Below the pieces are notes generated by a model. It saw only the letters and a program-made list of their open reading frames with translations, was not told where the DNA came from and ran no database searches. 64,000 nucleotides of DNA from positions 310,001 to 374,000 of the forward strand of contig DRFI01000020.1 in assembly GCA_011050675.1 (NCBI GenBank). The letters run 5' to 3'. This stretch comes from Maribacter sp. GTDB taxonomy: Bacteria; Bacteroidota; Bacteroidia; Flavobacteriales; Flavobacteriaceae. Both the position numbers and the translations under genes were made by a program. Positions 44,544-52,301 of the stretch are shown in pieces. Numbering within the stretch: the first letter of the stretch is position 1; every line of letters starts with the position of its first letter.

Positions 44544-44800
44544 GCTTTAGAAAATTTGTTCGTGTAAAACTAAAAAAATAAAAGCTGAACCACTGATTTT
44601 CAGAGCTCAATTAGCCGCATTCGTCGTCGAAATACGAATTCAATTAAAGAAACGCAAAAAATGAAAAGTATTCGCAGGCACTTTATTCCTTTTAATACAC
44701 ATTATAAAGAAATAACGCTTTTTAAATGCATTATTGTTATTTTGGGATTAAAATTTTAAGAAATAAATAAAAAAAGATGTGATTTTTTGACAGCATATTT

Positions 44801-45928
44801 TCATTTTACACTAAAATAATCAGCCGTTTTTGTAGCTAAAAGCACGGCTGCGTGCTTCTTATTATACTCTAGATTCTTACTCTCATCTTGAATTTCAAAT
44901 ACATCGTAAATACCCCTTTGCTTTAATACACTTTTAGAGATGTCTAACTTTCCACAAATGGCAATTACAGGCAAATTATACCTTTTACCTAAATTAATTA
45001 TCCCTTGTAATAATTTACCATTTAAAGTCTGCTCATCGATTTTACCCTCTCCGGTAATTATATAATCAAAACGCTCTCTAGCCAAAAGTTTATGAACACC
45101 CGAAAGCTCTAAAATAAAATCTATACCGCTTAAAAATTCTGCATCGAAAAAAGTCTTCAACCCAAAAGCCGCTCCACCTGCAGCACCTGCACCTGGTAAT
45201 TCCGCATTATTTACGCTATATTTCTTCGAAACGATAGAATTTAAATTTCTTAGACCCATATCAAGATCTTCAATAATCATATCTGTTGCTCCTTTTTGCT
45301 TAGCATATATAAACGCCGCACCATTTTCGCCAAATAGCGGATTGGTAACATCATTTACCGCATAAAACTTAACCTCCTTTAAATCTGCAGATACGGCTGT
45401 ATCATCTATAGTTTTTAATAATTGTAGGCTAGCTCCAATGGTATCTAACTTCTCTCCTTTATCATCAAAAAACAGATAACCCAAAGCTCTAGCCATTCCA
45501 ATTCCGCCATCATTAGTTGCACTACCTCCTAAGCCAATGTAAATATGCTCTACACCTTTTTGAACGGCATCTTTTATTTGTAAACCAGTACCATAGGTTG
45601 TGGTTAACATTGGATTTTGTTCTTCTGGCAACAACAACTCCATACCAGAGGCATTTGCCAATTCTATGTACGCAGAATTTGTTTTCTGATTGTATAAGTA
45701 ATAAGATTGAATCAATCTCCCTAATGGGTTCTCACTAATTACCTGCATAGATATGCATGGTATATAACTGGCGACGGCGTTCATAAAACCATCACCACCA
45801 TCTGATGCATTGATATAGTGAGATGTATACGGAACTCCCGATTCTTTTACACCTGAAATAAAAGCCTTGGTAAAGGCTTCACTGGATAAAGACCCTTTAA
45901 ATTTATCTGGAATGAGTAATAGTTTCAT
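44801..45928 (-). CDS. Glycerate kinase (GK-I family)
   Basis: A 375-residue glycerate kinase of the GlxK/GarK class, phosphorylating glycerate to 2-phosphoglycerate. The start IPDKFKGSLSSEAF, the motif NASDGGDGFMNA, the loop YIGLGGSATNDGGIGMARALG and GAGAAGGAAFGL, and the late ITGEGKIDEQTLNGKL all match the family. It starts one base after the stop of the transporter gene upstream, indicating a two-gene operon for uptake and use of glycerate or a related acid. Confidence 0.94.
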   Translation of the reverse strand: MKLLLIPDKFKGSLSSEAFTKAFISGVKESGVPYTSHYINASDGGDGFMNAVASYIPCISMQVISENPLGRLIQSYYLYNQKTNSAYIELANASGMELLLPEEQNPMLTTTYGTGLQIKDAVQKGVEHIYIGLGGSATNDGGIGMARALGYLFFDDKGEKLDTIGASLQLLKTIDDTAVSADLKEVKFYAVNDVTNPLFGENGAAFIYAKQKGATDMIIEDLDMGLRNLNSIVSKKYSVNNAELPGAGAAGGAAFGLKTFFDAEFLSGIDFILELSGVHKLLARERFDYIITGEGKIDEQTLNGKLLQGIINLGKRYNLPVIAICGKLDISKSVLKQRGIYDVFEIQDESKNLEYNKKHAAVLLATKTADYFSVK

Positions 45929-47395
45929 TTATTTAAATTTTTCGGGGAAACTATTTATTGTAATATCCCATAACTCTGGGAGTACAAAATATACGAAAAA
46001 GGTTAATATAATTATAGAAATAACGTTCATAAAAAACCCTTTACTCACCATATCTGGTATTCTTAAGTAACCTGACCCAAAAACAACAGCGTTTGGTGGC
46101 GTGGCTACAGGTAGCATAAAAGCACACGATGCTGCTACTGCCGCACCCACCATTAAAACGAACGGATGAACATCTATAGTCAACGCCATAGGTGCTAAAA
46201 CAGGCAATAACATTGCCGTAGTTGCCAAATTAGAGGTTATTTCGGTTAAAAAATTCACCGCTGCAATCAACACTAATATTAAAATAATAATAGGCAAACC
46301 TTCTAGGGCAGTCATTTGATTTCCTATCCAGACCGCCAAACCACTTACCTCAAATCCTTTTGCCAAAGCCATACCACCACCAAATAGCAGAATAATACCC
46401 CATGGCATTTTTACCGCTTCATCCCAGTTTATAAGCTGATCTCCCTTCTTTTTAGATGGAATCAAAAACAATACAATTGCAAAAAATATGGCTATAATGG
46501 TATCATCTAATCCAGGTAATATTTTCTGTAATAAAAATGAACGCGTGATCCAACAGAAAGCTGTTAATGCAAATACAAATGCCACGACCTTCTCTTCATA
46601 TGATATTTTACCAAGATTAGACAACAATCTTTTTATCTCTTCCTTACCACCCGGAAAGGATTTTTGCTTAAACTTGAAGGCATACTTCGTTAGGTATTTC
46701 CAACAGATGAAAATTAGTATAATGGATATAGGCAAACCAAATGCGAACCACTGCATAAAGGTTATTTCATAGCCATAAGTATCAAAAACTACACCTGCTA
46801 AAACCAAGTTTGGCGGCGTACCTATTAATGTTGCCACACCACCTATAGAAGCACTGTATGCAATTGCCAACATTAATGCTTTACCAAAAGTTTTATTCTC
46901 GTCTTCAGCCGTTTTTGGGTTATCCTCTAATTGTTTAATTATCGCCAATCCAATAGGCAACATCATTACCGAAGTTGCCGTATTTGAAATCCACATAGAT
47001 AAAAATGCGGTCGCCACCATAAAACCAAGTATAATCTTTCTAATATCAGAACCTATTAAATTGATGATATTTAAGGCTATTCTTCTATGTAAATTCCATT
47101 TTTCTATGGCTATAGCTATTATAAAACCGCCCATATATAGAAAAACATACTTATGACCGAATGAACCTGATGTTGACGATAAATCTAACCCGCCAGACAA
47201 TGGAAATAAAACCAAGGGCAATAGTGCCGTTACGGCAATGGGAATAGCTTCCGTAATCCACCAAACAGCAATCCAAATGGTAGAAGCCAGCACTGCATTG
47301 GCTTGCTCAGAAAGCCCAACTGGATGAAAAAAGAAATGAATTATAATAAATGAAATAGGACCTAAGACCAATCCCAGTAATTTTGTTTTACTCAT
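45929..47395 (-). CDS. SLC13/DASS-family sodium-coupled dicarboxylate transporter
   Basis: A 488-residue inner-membrane transporter with about 11 membrane segments and the two substrate/sodium-binding SNT-type motifs, ISNTATSVMMLPIGLAII and TSNLATTAMLLPVLAPM. The N-terminal signature AVWWITEAIPIAVTALLPLVLFP is conserved. DASS members import succinate, malate, citrate and similar acids. The abutting glycerate kinase gene suggests glycerate, or a compound converted to it, as substrate; this is inference. Confidence 0.92.
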   Translation of the reverse strand: MSKTKLLGLVLGPISFIIIHFFFHPVGLSEQANAVLASTIWIAVWWITEAIPIAVTALLPLVLFPLSGGLDLSSTSGSFGHKYVFLYMGGFIIAIAIEKWNLHRRIALNIINLIGSDIRKIILGFMVATAFLSMWISNTATSVMMLPIGLAIIKQLEDNPKTAEDENKTFGKALMLAIAYSASIGGVATLIGTPPNLVLAGVVFDTYGYEITFMQWFAFGLPISIILIFICWKYLTKYAFKFKQKSFPGGKEEIKRLLSNLGKISYEEKVVAFVFALTAFCWITRSFLLQKILPGLDDTIIAIFFAIVLFLIPSKKKGDQLINWDEAVKMPWGIILLFGGGMALAKGFEVSGLAVWIGNQMTALEGLPIIILILVLIAAVNFLTEITSNLATTAMLLPVLAPMALTIDVHPFVLMVGAAVAASCAFMLPVATPPNAVVFGSGYLRIPDMVSKGFFMNVISIIILTFFVYFVLPELWDITINSFPEKFK

Positions 47396-47456
47396 ACAAG
47401 TGCCATTATAGGTTGAAAATACGTTATTTAAGTGCTAAAATGCCGTATTAACCTCT

Positions 47457-47849
47457 CTATTTCATAATTTTTGACTTCATAATCCCATAACCTAATAACG
47501 CCCAAGCTACCAGCAAAAACAAGCCACCAATGGGAGTGATAATTCCAAAAGCTTTAGAGTCAAAATCTACAAGTGAATTCAGTGCCAATACATAAATTGA
47601 AAATGAAAATAGCACTACACCAATTACCGTACATATATATATTGTCTTTTTAGATTTCACAATATCGCTAGGTATTAAGCCAAGAGCGAACAGAAAAAAA
47701 GCATGATACATTTGATACCGCACTCCTGTTTCAAATGTTGCTACGGCTTGCGCGTCCACTATATTTTTTAATCCATGCGCACCAAACGCACCAAATGCAA
47801 CTGCCAACAGCCCAAATAGGCAAGCTGTACCCAAAATTGTTTTTTTCAT
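47457..47849 (-). CDS. DUF423 small membrane protein
   Basis: A 130-residue protein with four membrane segments. The start at 47849 gives MKKTILGTACLFGLLAVAFG, which matches the family N-terminus; the longer open frame has no support. The family signature GAFGAHGLKNIVDAQAVATFETGVRYQMYHAF is intact. DUF423 proteins are widespread and uncharacterised. It is divergent from the saccharopine dehydrogenase gene, with about 80 bp between them. Confidence 0.88.
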   Translation of the reverse strand: MKKTILGTACLFGLLAVAFGAFGAHGLKNIVDAQAVATFETGVRYQMYHAFFLFALGLIPSDIVKSKKTIYICTVIGVVLFSFSIYVLALNSLVDFDSKAFGIITPIGGLFLLVAWALLGYGIMKSKIMK

Positions 47850-47930
47850 AACTTTTTCTATAACATTATTTATAAATGTAACAATTTGATACCTTAGTAA
47901 AATCGTTACAATCAAAAATACTGAAATCGT

Positions 47931-49304
47931 ATGATGCGAAAAATTCTTGTTATAGGCGCAGGTAAGTCCACCTCCTATTTATTAGATTATCTTTTAGGAA
48001 AAGCGGAATCTGAAAAATTAGAAATCACCATTGGTGATATTAACCCAGATGCAATATCACCAGAGATTGCCAACCATAAAAATTGCAATGTTATTGGTCT
48101 AGATATTTTTGATGCTGCCGAAAGGAAAAATGTAATTGAAAATTCTGACATTGTTATTTCAATGCTTCCTGCTCGTTTTCACATTAAGGTTGCTGAAGAT
48201 TGTGTTACTTTAAAAAAACACCTTGTAACTGCATCTTACGTTAGCCCAGAACTACTTGCACTTGACAAAAAAGTAAAAGAAAACGGACTCGTATTTATGA
48301 ATGAAATAGGTCTTGACCCTGGTGTAGATCACATGAGTGCCATGCAGGTAATTGACCGTATACGCGATAAAGGAGGTAAAATAATATTATTTGAATCTTT
48401 TTGTGGAGGTCTAGTAGCACCAGAACATGATAATAACCTTTGGAACTATAAATTTACATGGAACCCAAGAAATGTAGTTCTTGCCGGTCAAGGTGGTACT
48501 GCTAAGTTTATTCAAGAGGGCACGTACAAATACATACCATACCACCGTCTTTTTAGACGTACCGAATTTTTTGAAATTGAAGGATATGGTCGTTTTGAAG
48601 GATACGCAAATCGCGATTCTTTAAACTACAGAGAAGCATACAAGTTACAAGATGCCTTAACCATCTACAGAGGAACTATGCGTCGTGTAGGTTTTTCTAA
48701 AGCATGGAATATGTTCATTCAATTAGGTGCTACCGACGATACATATGCAATTGAAAACTCCGAAAAAATGAGCTATCGTGAGTTCATTAACCTTTTTCTT
48801 CCTTATTCCCCTACAGATTCTGTCGAATTAAAATTGAGACATTACCTTAAATTAGATCAAGATGATATTCGTTGGGACAAATTATTGGAACTAAACATTT
48901 TTGACCAGACAAAACAAATTGAAATCCCTAATGCGACTCCCGCACAGGCGCTCCAAAAAATTCTTGAAGATAGCTGGACATTAAAGACCGAAGAGAAAGA
49001 CATGATTGTTATGTACCATAAATTTGGTTATGAATTAAATGGCGAGAAAAAACAAATAGATTCAAAATTGGTGGTTACAGGAGAAAATCAAACTTTTACG
49101 GCAATGGCTAAAACGGTAGGATTACCGGTTGCCATGGCTGCCTTAAAAATTCTTAACGGCGAAATTAACACTCCAGGAGTTCAGATTCCTATTAGCAAAG
49201 AGGTATATGAACCTATATTAAAAGAGCTTGAGTCTTATGGCGTTAATTTTAAGGAGTACGAATTACCATATTTAGGCTATAATCCAAATTCTGTAGTTAA
49301 CTAA
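47931..49304 (+). CDS. Saccharopine dehydrogenase-family protein
   Basis: A 457-residue oxidoreductase. The N-terminal Rossmann motif is ILVIGAGKSTSYLLDYLL, and the family hallmark GLDPGVDHMSAMQVID is present, followed by the long saccharopine dehydrogenase C-terminal domain (GYANRDSLNYREAYKL, AMAKTVGLPVAMAALKIL). The length fits the lysine-catabolic type that splits saccharopine into glutamate and aminoadipate semialdehyde. The Lrp-type regulator gene follows after 59 bp, a typical pairing for amino-acid metabolism. The start may be either of the two adjacent ATGs. Confidence 0.9.
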   Translation: MMRKILVIGAGKSTSYLLDYLLGKAESEKLEITIGDINPDAISPEIANHKNCNVIGLDIFDAAERKNVIENSDIVISMLPARFHIKVAEDCVTLKKHLVTASYVSPELLALDKKVKENGLVFMNEIGLDPGVDHMSAMQVIDRIRDKGGKIILFESFCGGLVAPEHDNNLWNYKFTWNPRNVVLAGQGGTAKFIQEGTYKYIPYHRLFRRTEFFEIEGYGRFEGYANRDSLNYREAYKLQDALTIYRGTMRRVGFSKAWNMFIQLGATDDTYAIENSEKMSYREFINLFLPYSPTDSVELKLRHYLKLDQDDIRWDKLLELNIFDQTKQIEIPNATPAQALQKILEDSWTLKTEEKDMIVMYHKFGYELNGEKKQIDSKLVVTGENQTFTAMAKTVGLPVAMAALKILNGEINTPGVQIPISKEVYEPILKELESYGVNFKEYELPYLGYNPNSVVN

Positions 49305-49363
49305 ACCCTTTTAACTATCATATTGAAACCAAATAAGTACATTTATGTTTATTTTGATAAAAC

Positions 49364-49834
49364 ATGAAAACACCTACTTCTTTGGCTAAAATTGACGGAA
49401 TCGATAAGAAAATCTTACGTTTTTTAATGGAAGATGCCCGTAAACCAGTTCTTGAAATTGCTAGAAGTATTGGAATATCTGGCGCAGCTATTCATCAGCG
49501 GTTAAGAAAATTAGAAGCATCAGGACTTTTATCTGGCTCTAAATTCATTGTAAATCCTAAATCCTTAGGGTATACTACAATGGCATATATCGGCATCTAT
49601 TTGGATAAAGCAATGAGTAACCCAATGGCAGTAAAACAATTAGAGAAAATCCCTGAAGTACTAGAGTGCCATTACACTACTGGAAACTGGTCTATACTAA
49701 TTAAGGTGTTATGTAGAGACAACGAACATTTAATGCAGGTACTAAACAAAGAAATACAAGCTATAGAGGGTGTCTCTAGAACAGAGACTTTCATTTCTTT
49801 AGCACAACAAATAGATAGACAAATAAGTATATAA
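49364..49834 (+). CDS. Lrp/AsnC-family transcriptional regulator
   Basis: A 156-residue regulator: an N-terminal winged helix-turn-helix (IDKKILRFLMEDARKPVLEI, then ARSIGISGAAIHQRLRKLEA) and a C-terminal RAM effector-binding domain (AYIGIYLDKA, VLECHYTTGNWSILIKV). Lrp proteins sense amino acids and control their metabolism. It follows the saccharopine dehydrogenase gene, which it may regulate. A terminator follows directly. Confidence 0.94.
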   Translation: MKTPTSLAKIDGIDKKILRFLMEDARKPVLEIARSIGISGAAIHQRLRKLEASGLLSGSKFIVNPKSLGYTTMAYIGIYLDKAMSNPMAVKQLEKIPEVLECHYTTGNWSILIKVLCRDNEHLMQVLNKEIQAIEGVSRTETFISLAQQIDRQISI

Positions 49835-49837
49835 AAA

Positions 49838-49870
49838 AACCTTCCCAATTGGAAAGGTTCTTATTTTTTT
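49838..49870 (+). terminator. Rho-independent terminator after the Lrp gene
   Basis: A hairpin of AACCTT paired with AAGGTT, extended through one mismatch by three more pairs, followed by a T run. It starts 4 bp after the stop codon. Confidence 0.8.
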
Positions 49871-49884
49871 ATAAACGTTTCAGC

Positions 49885-50580
49885 TTAATCTCTACCTCCA
49901 AAAACTTGAAGTCCCCAGTATACTAAAGTTGCTAAAGAGCCTATAGCCGCAACTAAATACGTTCGTGCAGCCCAGTTCAAAGCATCTTCAGACCCTTTAT
50001 ATTCTTGCGGAGTTACTATGTGCTTATTTTTTAACCATGCCAATGCTCTGTTACTTGCATCATACTCAACTGGCAAGGTTACAAAACTGAACAATGTTGC
50101 CATACCCATCATAATTAAACCAGCAACGGCTACCCAATATCCAAAGCCTACACCAGCTGCTGCACCCAGTGCCAAACCACCAAATACCACCCACATAGAC
50201 ATACTAGAAGTTACACTAACAACAGGCACTAATTTTGAACGAAGACCCAACCACTCATAAGCTTCTGCATGTTGTACTGCGTGACCACATTCGTGAGCCG
50301 CAACGGCAGCTGCAGATGCATTTCTTTGATTGTACACACCTTCACTTAAGTTTACTGTTTTGTTTTTAGGATTGTAATGATCCGTAAGCATCCCAGGCGT
50401 AGAAACTACTTTTACATCGCGTATACCATGATCCGCTAACATCTTTTCAGCAATCTCGGCACCACTCATTCCATTCTCTAAATGAACCTTAGAATAAAAC
50501 TTAAACTTACTCTTTAACTTATTACTTACTAACCAGCTGACCAAAGCTATTGCCCCAATCAATATATAATATCCTATCAT
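49885..50580 (-). CDS. Zinc-dependent neutral metallopeptidase (YugP-like)
   Basis: A 231-residue membrane peptidase. It has an N-terminal membrane segment (about 3-20), the conserved TDHYNPKNKTVNLSEGVYNQ region, the zinc-binding motif AAHECGHAVQH with HECGH at 96-100, and three further membrane segments. The last conserved part is LPVEYDASNRALAWL, which likely supplies the third ligand. The family is annotated as zinc metallopeptidase; substrates are unknown. Confidence 0.9.
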   Translation of the reverse strand: MIGYYILIGAIALVSWLVSNKLKSKFKFYSKVHLENGMSGAEIAEKMLADHGIRDVKVVSTPGMLTDHYNPKNKTVNLSEGVYNQRNASAAAVAAHECGHAVQHAEAYEWLGLRSKLVPVVSVTSSMSMWVVFGGLALGAAAGVGFGYWVAVAGLIMMGMATLFSFVTLPVEYDASNRALAWLKNKHIVTPQEYKGSEDALNWAARTYLVAAIGSLATLVYWGLQVFGGRD

Positions 50581-50651
50581 AATGTTTCAATTTTTATATC
50601 GATTAAATATACTAAAGATTCATACTCTTTAAGAATCTAATATTGTAAAAG

Positions 50652-50696
50652 CAAAAACCCCGCCAAATTCCTTTCGAATATAGCAGGGCATTTTTT
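50652..50696 (-). terminator. Rho-independent terminator after ald
   Basis: On the minus strand, CCCTGC pairs with GCGGGG (one G-U pair), with an inner ATTC/GGAAT helix, followed by a T run. It lies about 20 bp after the ald stop codon. Confidence 0.7.
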
Positions 50697-50714
50697 ACTG
50701 ACAATTTGTACAGG

Positions 50715-51815
50715 TTAAGCGACTATCTCTTCCCAACCAAAAGCCTCAGTAATTTCTTGTAATACTACACTACCTTTTACAATATTCAACCCCTTCTTTA
50801 AAGTTGCATCTTTTTCACATGCTGCTTCCCATCCTAAATTGGCTAGCTTTAAAGCATAAGGTAACGTTACGTTTGTCAAGGCCATAGTAGACGTATACGG
50901 TACGGCACCAGGCATATTTGCAACGGAATAATGAACCACGTCATCTATGATATAAATAGGGTCTTCGTGCGTTGTAGGCTTGGTAGTTTCTACACAACCA
51001 CCTTGATCAACAGCAACATCAACTATAACGGTACCAGGTCTCATTTCTTTTAGCATATCTCTAGTTATTAAATTAGGTGCTTTAGCTCCTTTCAGTAAAA
51101 CACCACCAATAATTAAATCGTGTGTTTTAATAAGCCTTCTGATATTAAATTCGTTAGAAAACTCAGTAACCACATGCGGCGGCATTACGTCATTGGCATA
51201 ACGCAAACGTTTCATATTAACATCTAATATAGTTACGTGAGCCCCTAACCCTGCTGCCATTTTAGCAGCTTGAATACCAACTACCCCTGCTCCTAGTACC
51301 AAAACCTTTCCCGGAGCTACACCAGGTACTCCACCTAGTAGTACGCCACGTCCCTTTACTGGTTTCTCTAAATATTTTGCTCCTTGCTGAATTGCCATTC
51401 TACCCGCAACTTCAGACATTGGCGTTAAAAGAGGTAATGTGCCCTCTTCATCTTCTACTGTTTCATATGCTATACAAACTGCTTTTTGTTTGATCATAGC
51501 CTTTGTCAATACCTCACTAGATGCAAAGTGGAAGTAGGTAAATAGTATTTGCCCTTCTTGAATTAAATCATACTCCTCAGAAATAGGCTCCTTTACCTTA
51601 ACTATCATCTCGCTCATGGCATAAATCTGACCAATAGTATCTAGTATAATGGCACCTGCTTGTTGATAATCTTGATTAAAAAAACCACTGCCGTCACCAG
51701 CTTCTGACTGGACATATACTTTGTGGCCGTTCTTTACCAATTCAAAAACTCCGCCTGGCGTCATACCTACCCTGCTTTCATTGTTCTTTATTTCCTTTGG
51801 GATACCAACAATCAT
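50715..51815 (-). CDS. ald: Alanine dehydrogenase
   Basis: A 366-residue NAD-dependent enzyme interconverting L-alanine and pyruvate plus ammonia. It starts MIVGIPKEIKNNESRVGMTP, the family signature with the substrate-binding Arg and Lys. The Rossmann motif VLVLGAGVVGIQAAKMAAGLGA and the catalytic His region (YFHFAS) are present, as is the segment HYSVANMPGAVPYTSTMALT. Length is standard. A good terminator follows. Confidence 0.96.
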   Translation of the reverse strand: MIVGIPKEIKNNESRVGMTPGGVFELVKNGHKVYVQSEAGDGSGFFNQDYQQAGAIILDTIGQIYAMSEMIVKVKEPISEEYDLIQEGQILFTYFHFASSEVLTKAMIKQKAVCIAYETVEDEEGTLPLLTPMSEVAGRMAIQQGAKYLEKPVKGRGVLLGGVPGVAPGKVLVLGAGVVGIQAAKMAAGLGAHVTILDVNMKRLRYANDVMPPHVVTEFSNEFNIRRLIKTHDLIIGGVLLKGAKAPNLITRDMLKEMRPGTVIVDVAVDQGGCVETTKPTTHEDPIYIIDDVVHYSVANMPGAVPYTSTMALTNVTLPYALKLANLGWEAACEKDATLKKGLNIVKGSVVLQEITEAFGWEEIVA

Positions 51816-51955
51816 GATTTATCATTTTATGTTATGATGCAAAATTGAAACTAATTATGCACATATCAAACATTATATCGATAAAACGTAGGGGTTAATT
51901 GTCTTAATTGTGATTACTCAAACAACACACCCCTAATTTTTATGGGGTATATTAT

Positions 51956-52186
51956 TTATTTGTGAATTAATTTTAAAATAATCATGATAATTAACAACAC
52001 AGCCGTAACCAAATTAGCAATCATTATAGGTAGACTATGTAATGAAAAACCATAATACAACCACATTAAAACCCCTAACAGTAGAATAGTATACATAACC
52101 AAAGAAATATCTTTAGTAGATTTCTCTTTCCAAGTCTTATATACTTGAGGTACAAAAGCCCCTGTAGTAAAAGTAGCCGCAACCAA
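51956..52186 (-). CDS. SemiSWEET-type sugar transporter (start uncertain; in-frame amber codon upstream)
   Basis: A 76-residue open frame from a TTG at 52186, encoding most of a three-helix MtN3/SemiSWEET unit: VAATFTTGAFVPQVYKTWKE, KSTKDISLVMYTILLLGVLMWLYYG, then a third membrane helix. The conserved Pro of helix 1 and the KTWK motif are present. The homologous region continues upstream as ILGL, but a TAG (52196-52198) then interrupts the frame, after MDGI from an ATG at 52208-52210. Either translation starts at a non-ATG codon inside helix 1, or the gene is a recent pseudogene, or the base call is wrong. Confidence 0.65.
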   Translation of the reverse strand: MVAATFTTGAFVPQVYKTWKEKSTKDISLVMYTILLLGVLMWLYYGFSLHSLPIMIANLVTAVLLIIMIILKLIHK

Positions 52187-52252
52187 ACCTAAGATCTAAA
52201 TACCATCCATATATTCCGATTAATAATTAAACTACTTAACAAATCTACAAAA

Positions 52253-52286
52253 CAAAAAAAGACGATTTTCATCGCCTCTTTTTTTA
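52253..52286 (-). terminator. Rho-independent terminator after leuS
   Basis: A hairpin with arms AAAAAAAGA-CGAT and ATCG-CC-TCTTTTTTT (two bulged bases) and a loop of TTTC, with a T run on the minus strand. It lies 15 bp after the leuS stop. Confidence 0.75.
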
Positions 52287-52301
52287 CTATTTAAATTGTA
52301 A

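Noticed and set aside
44544-44800. Possible small gene or RNA in the 257-bp gap upstream of pckA
   Set aside because: No open frame with family resemblance, no exact -7 box and no terminator-like hairpin were found; it is probably just the pckA control region.
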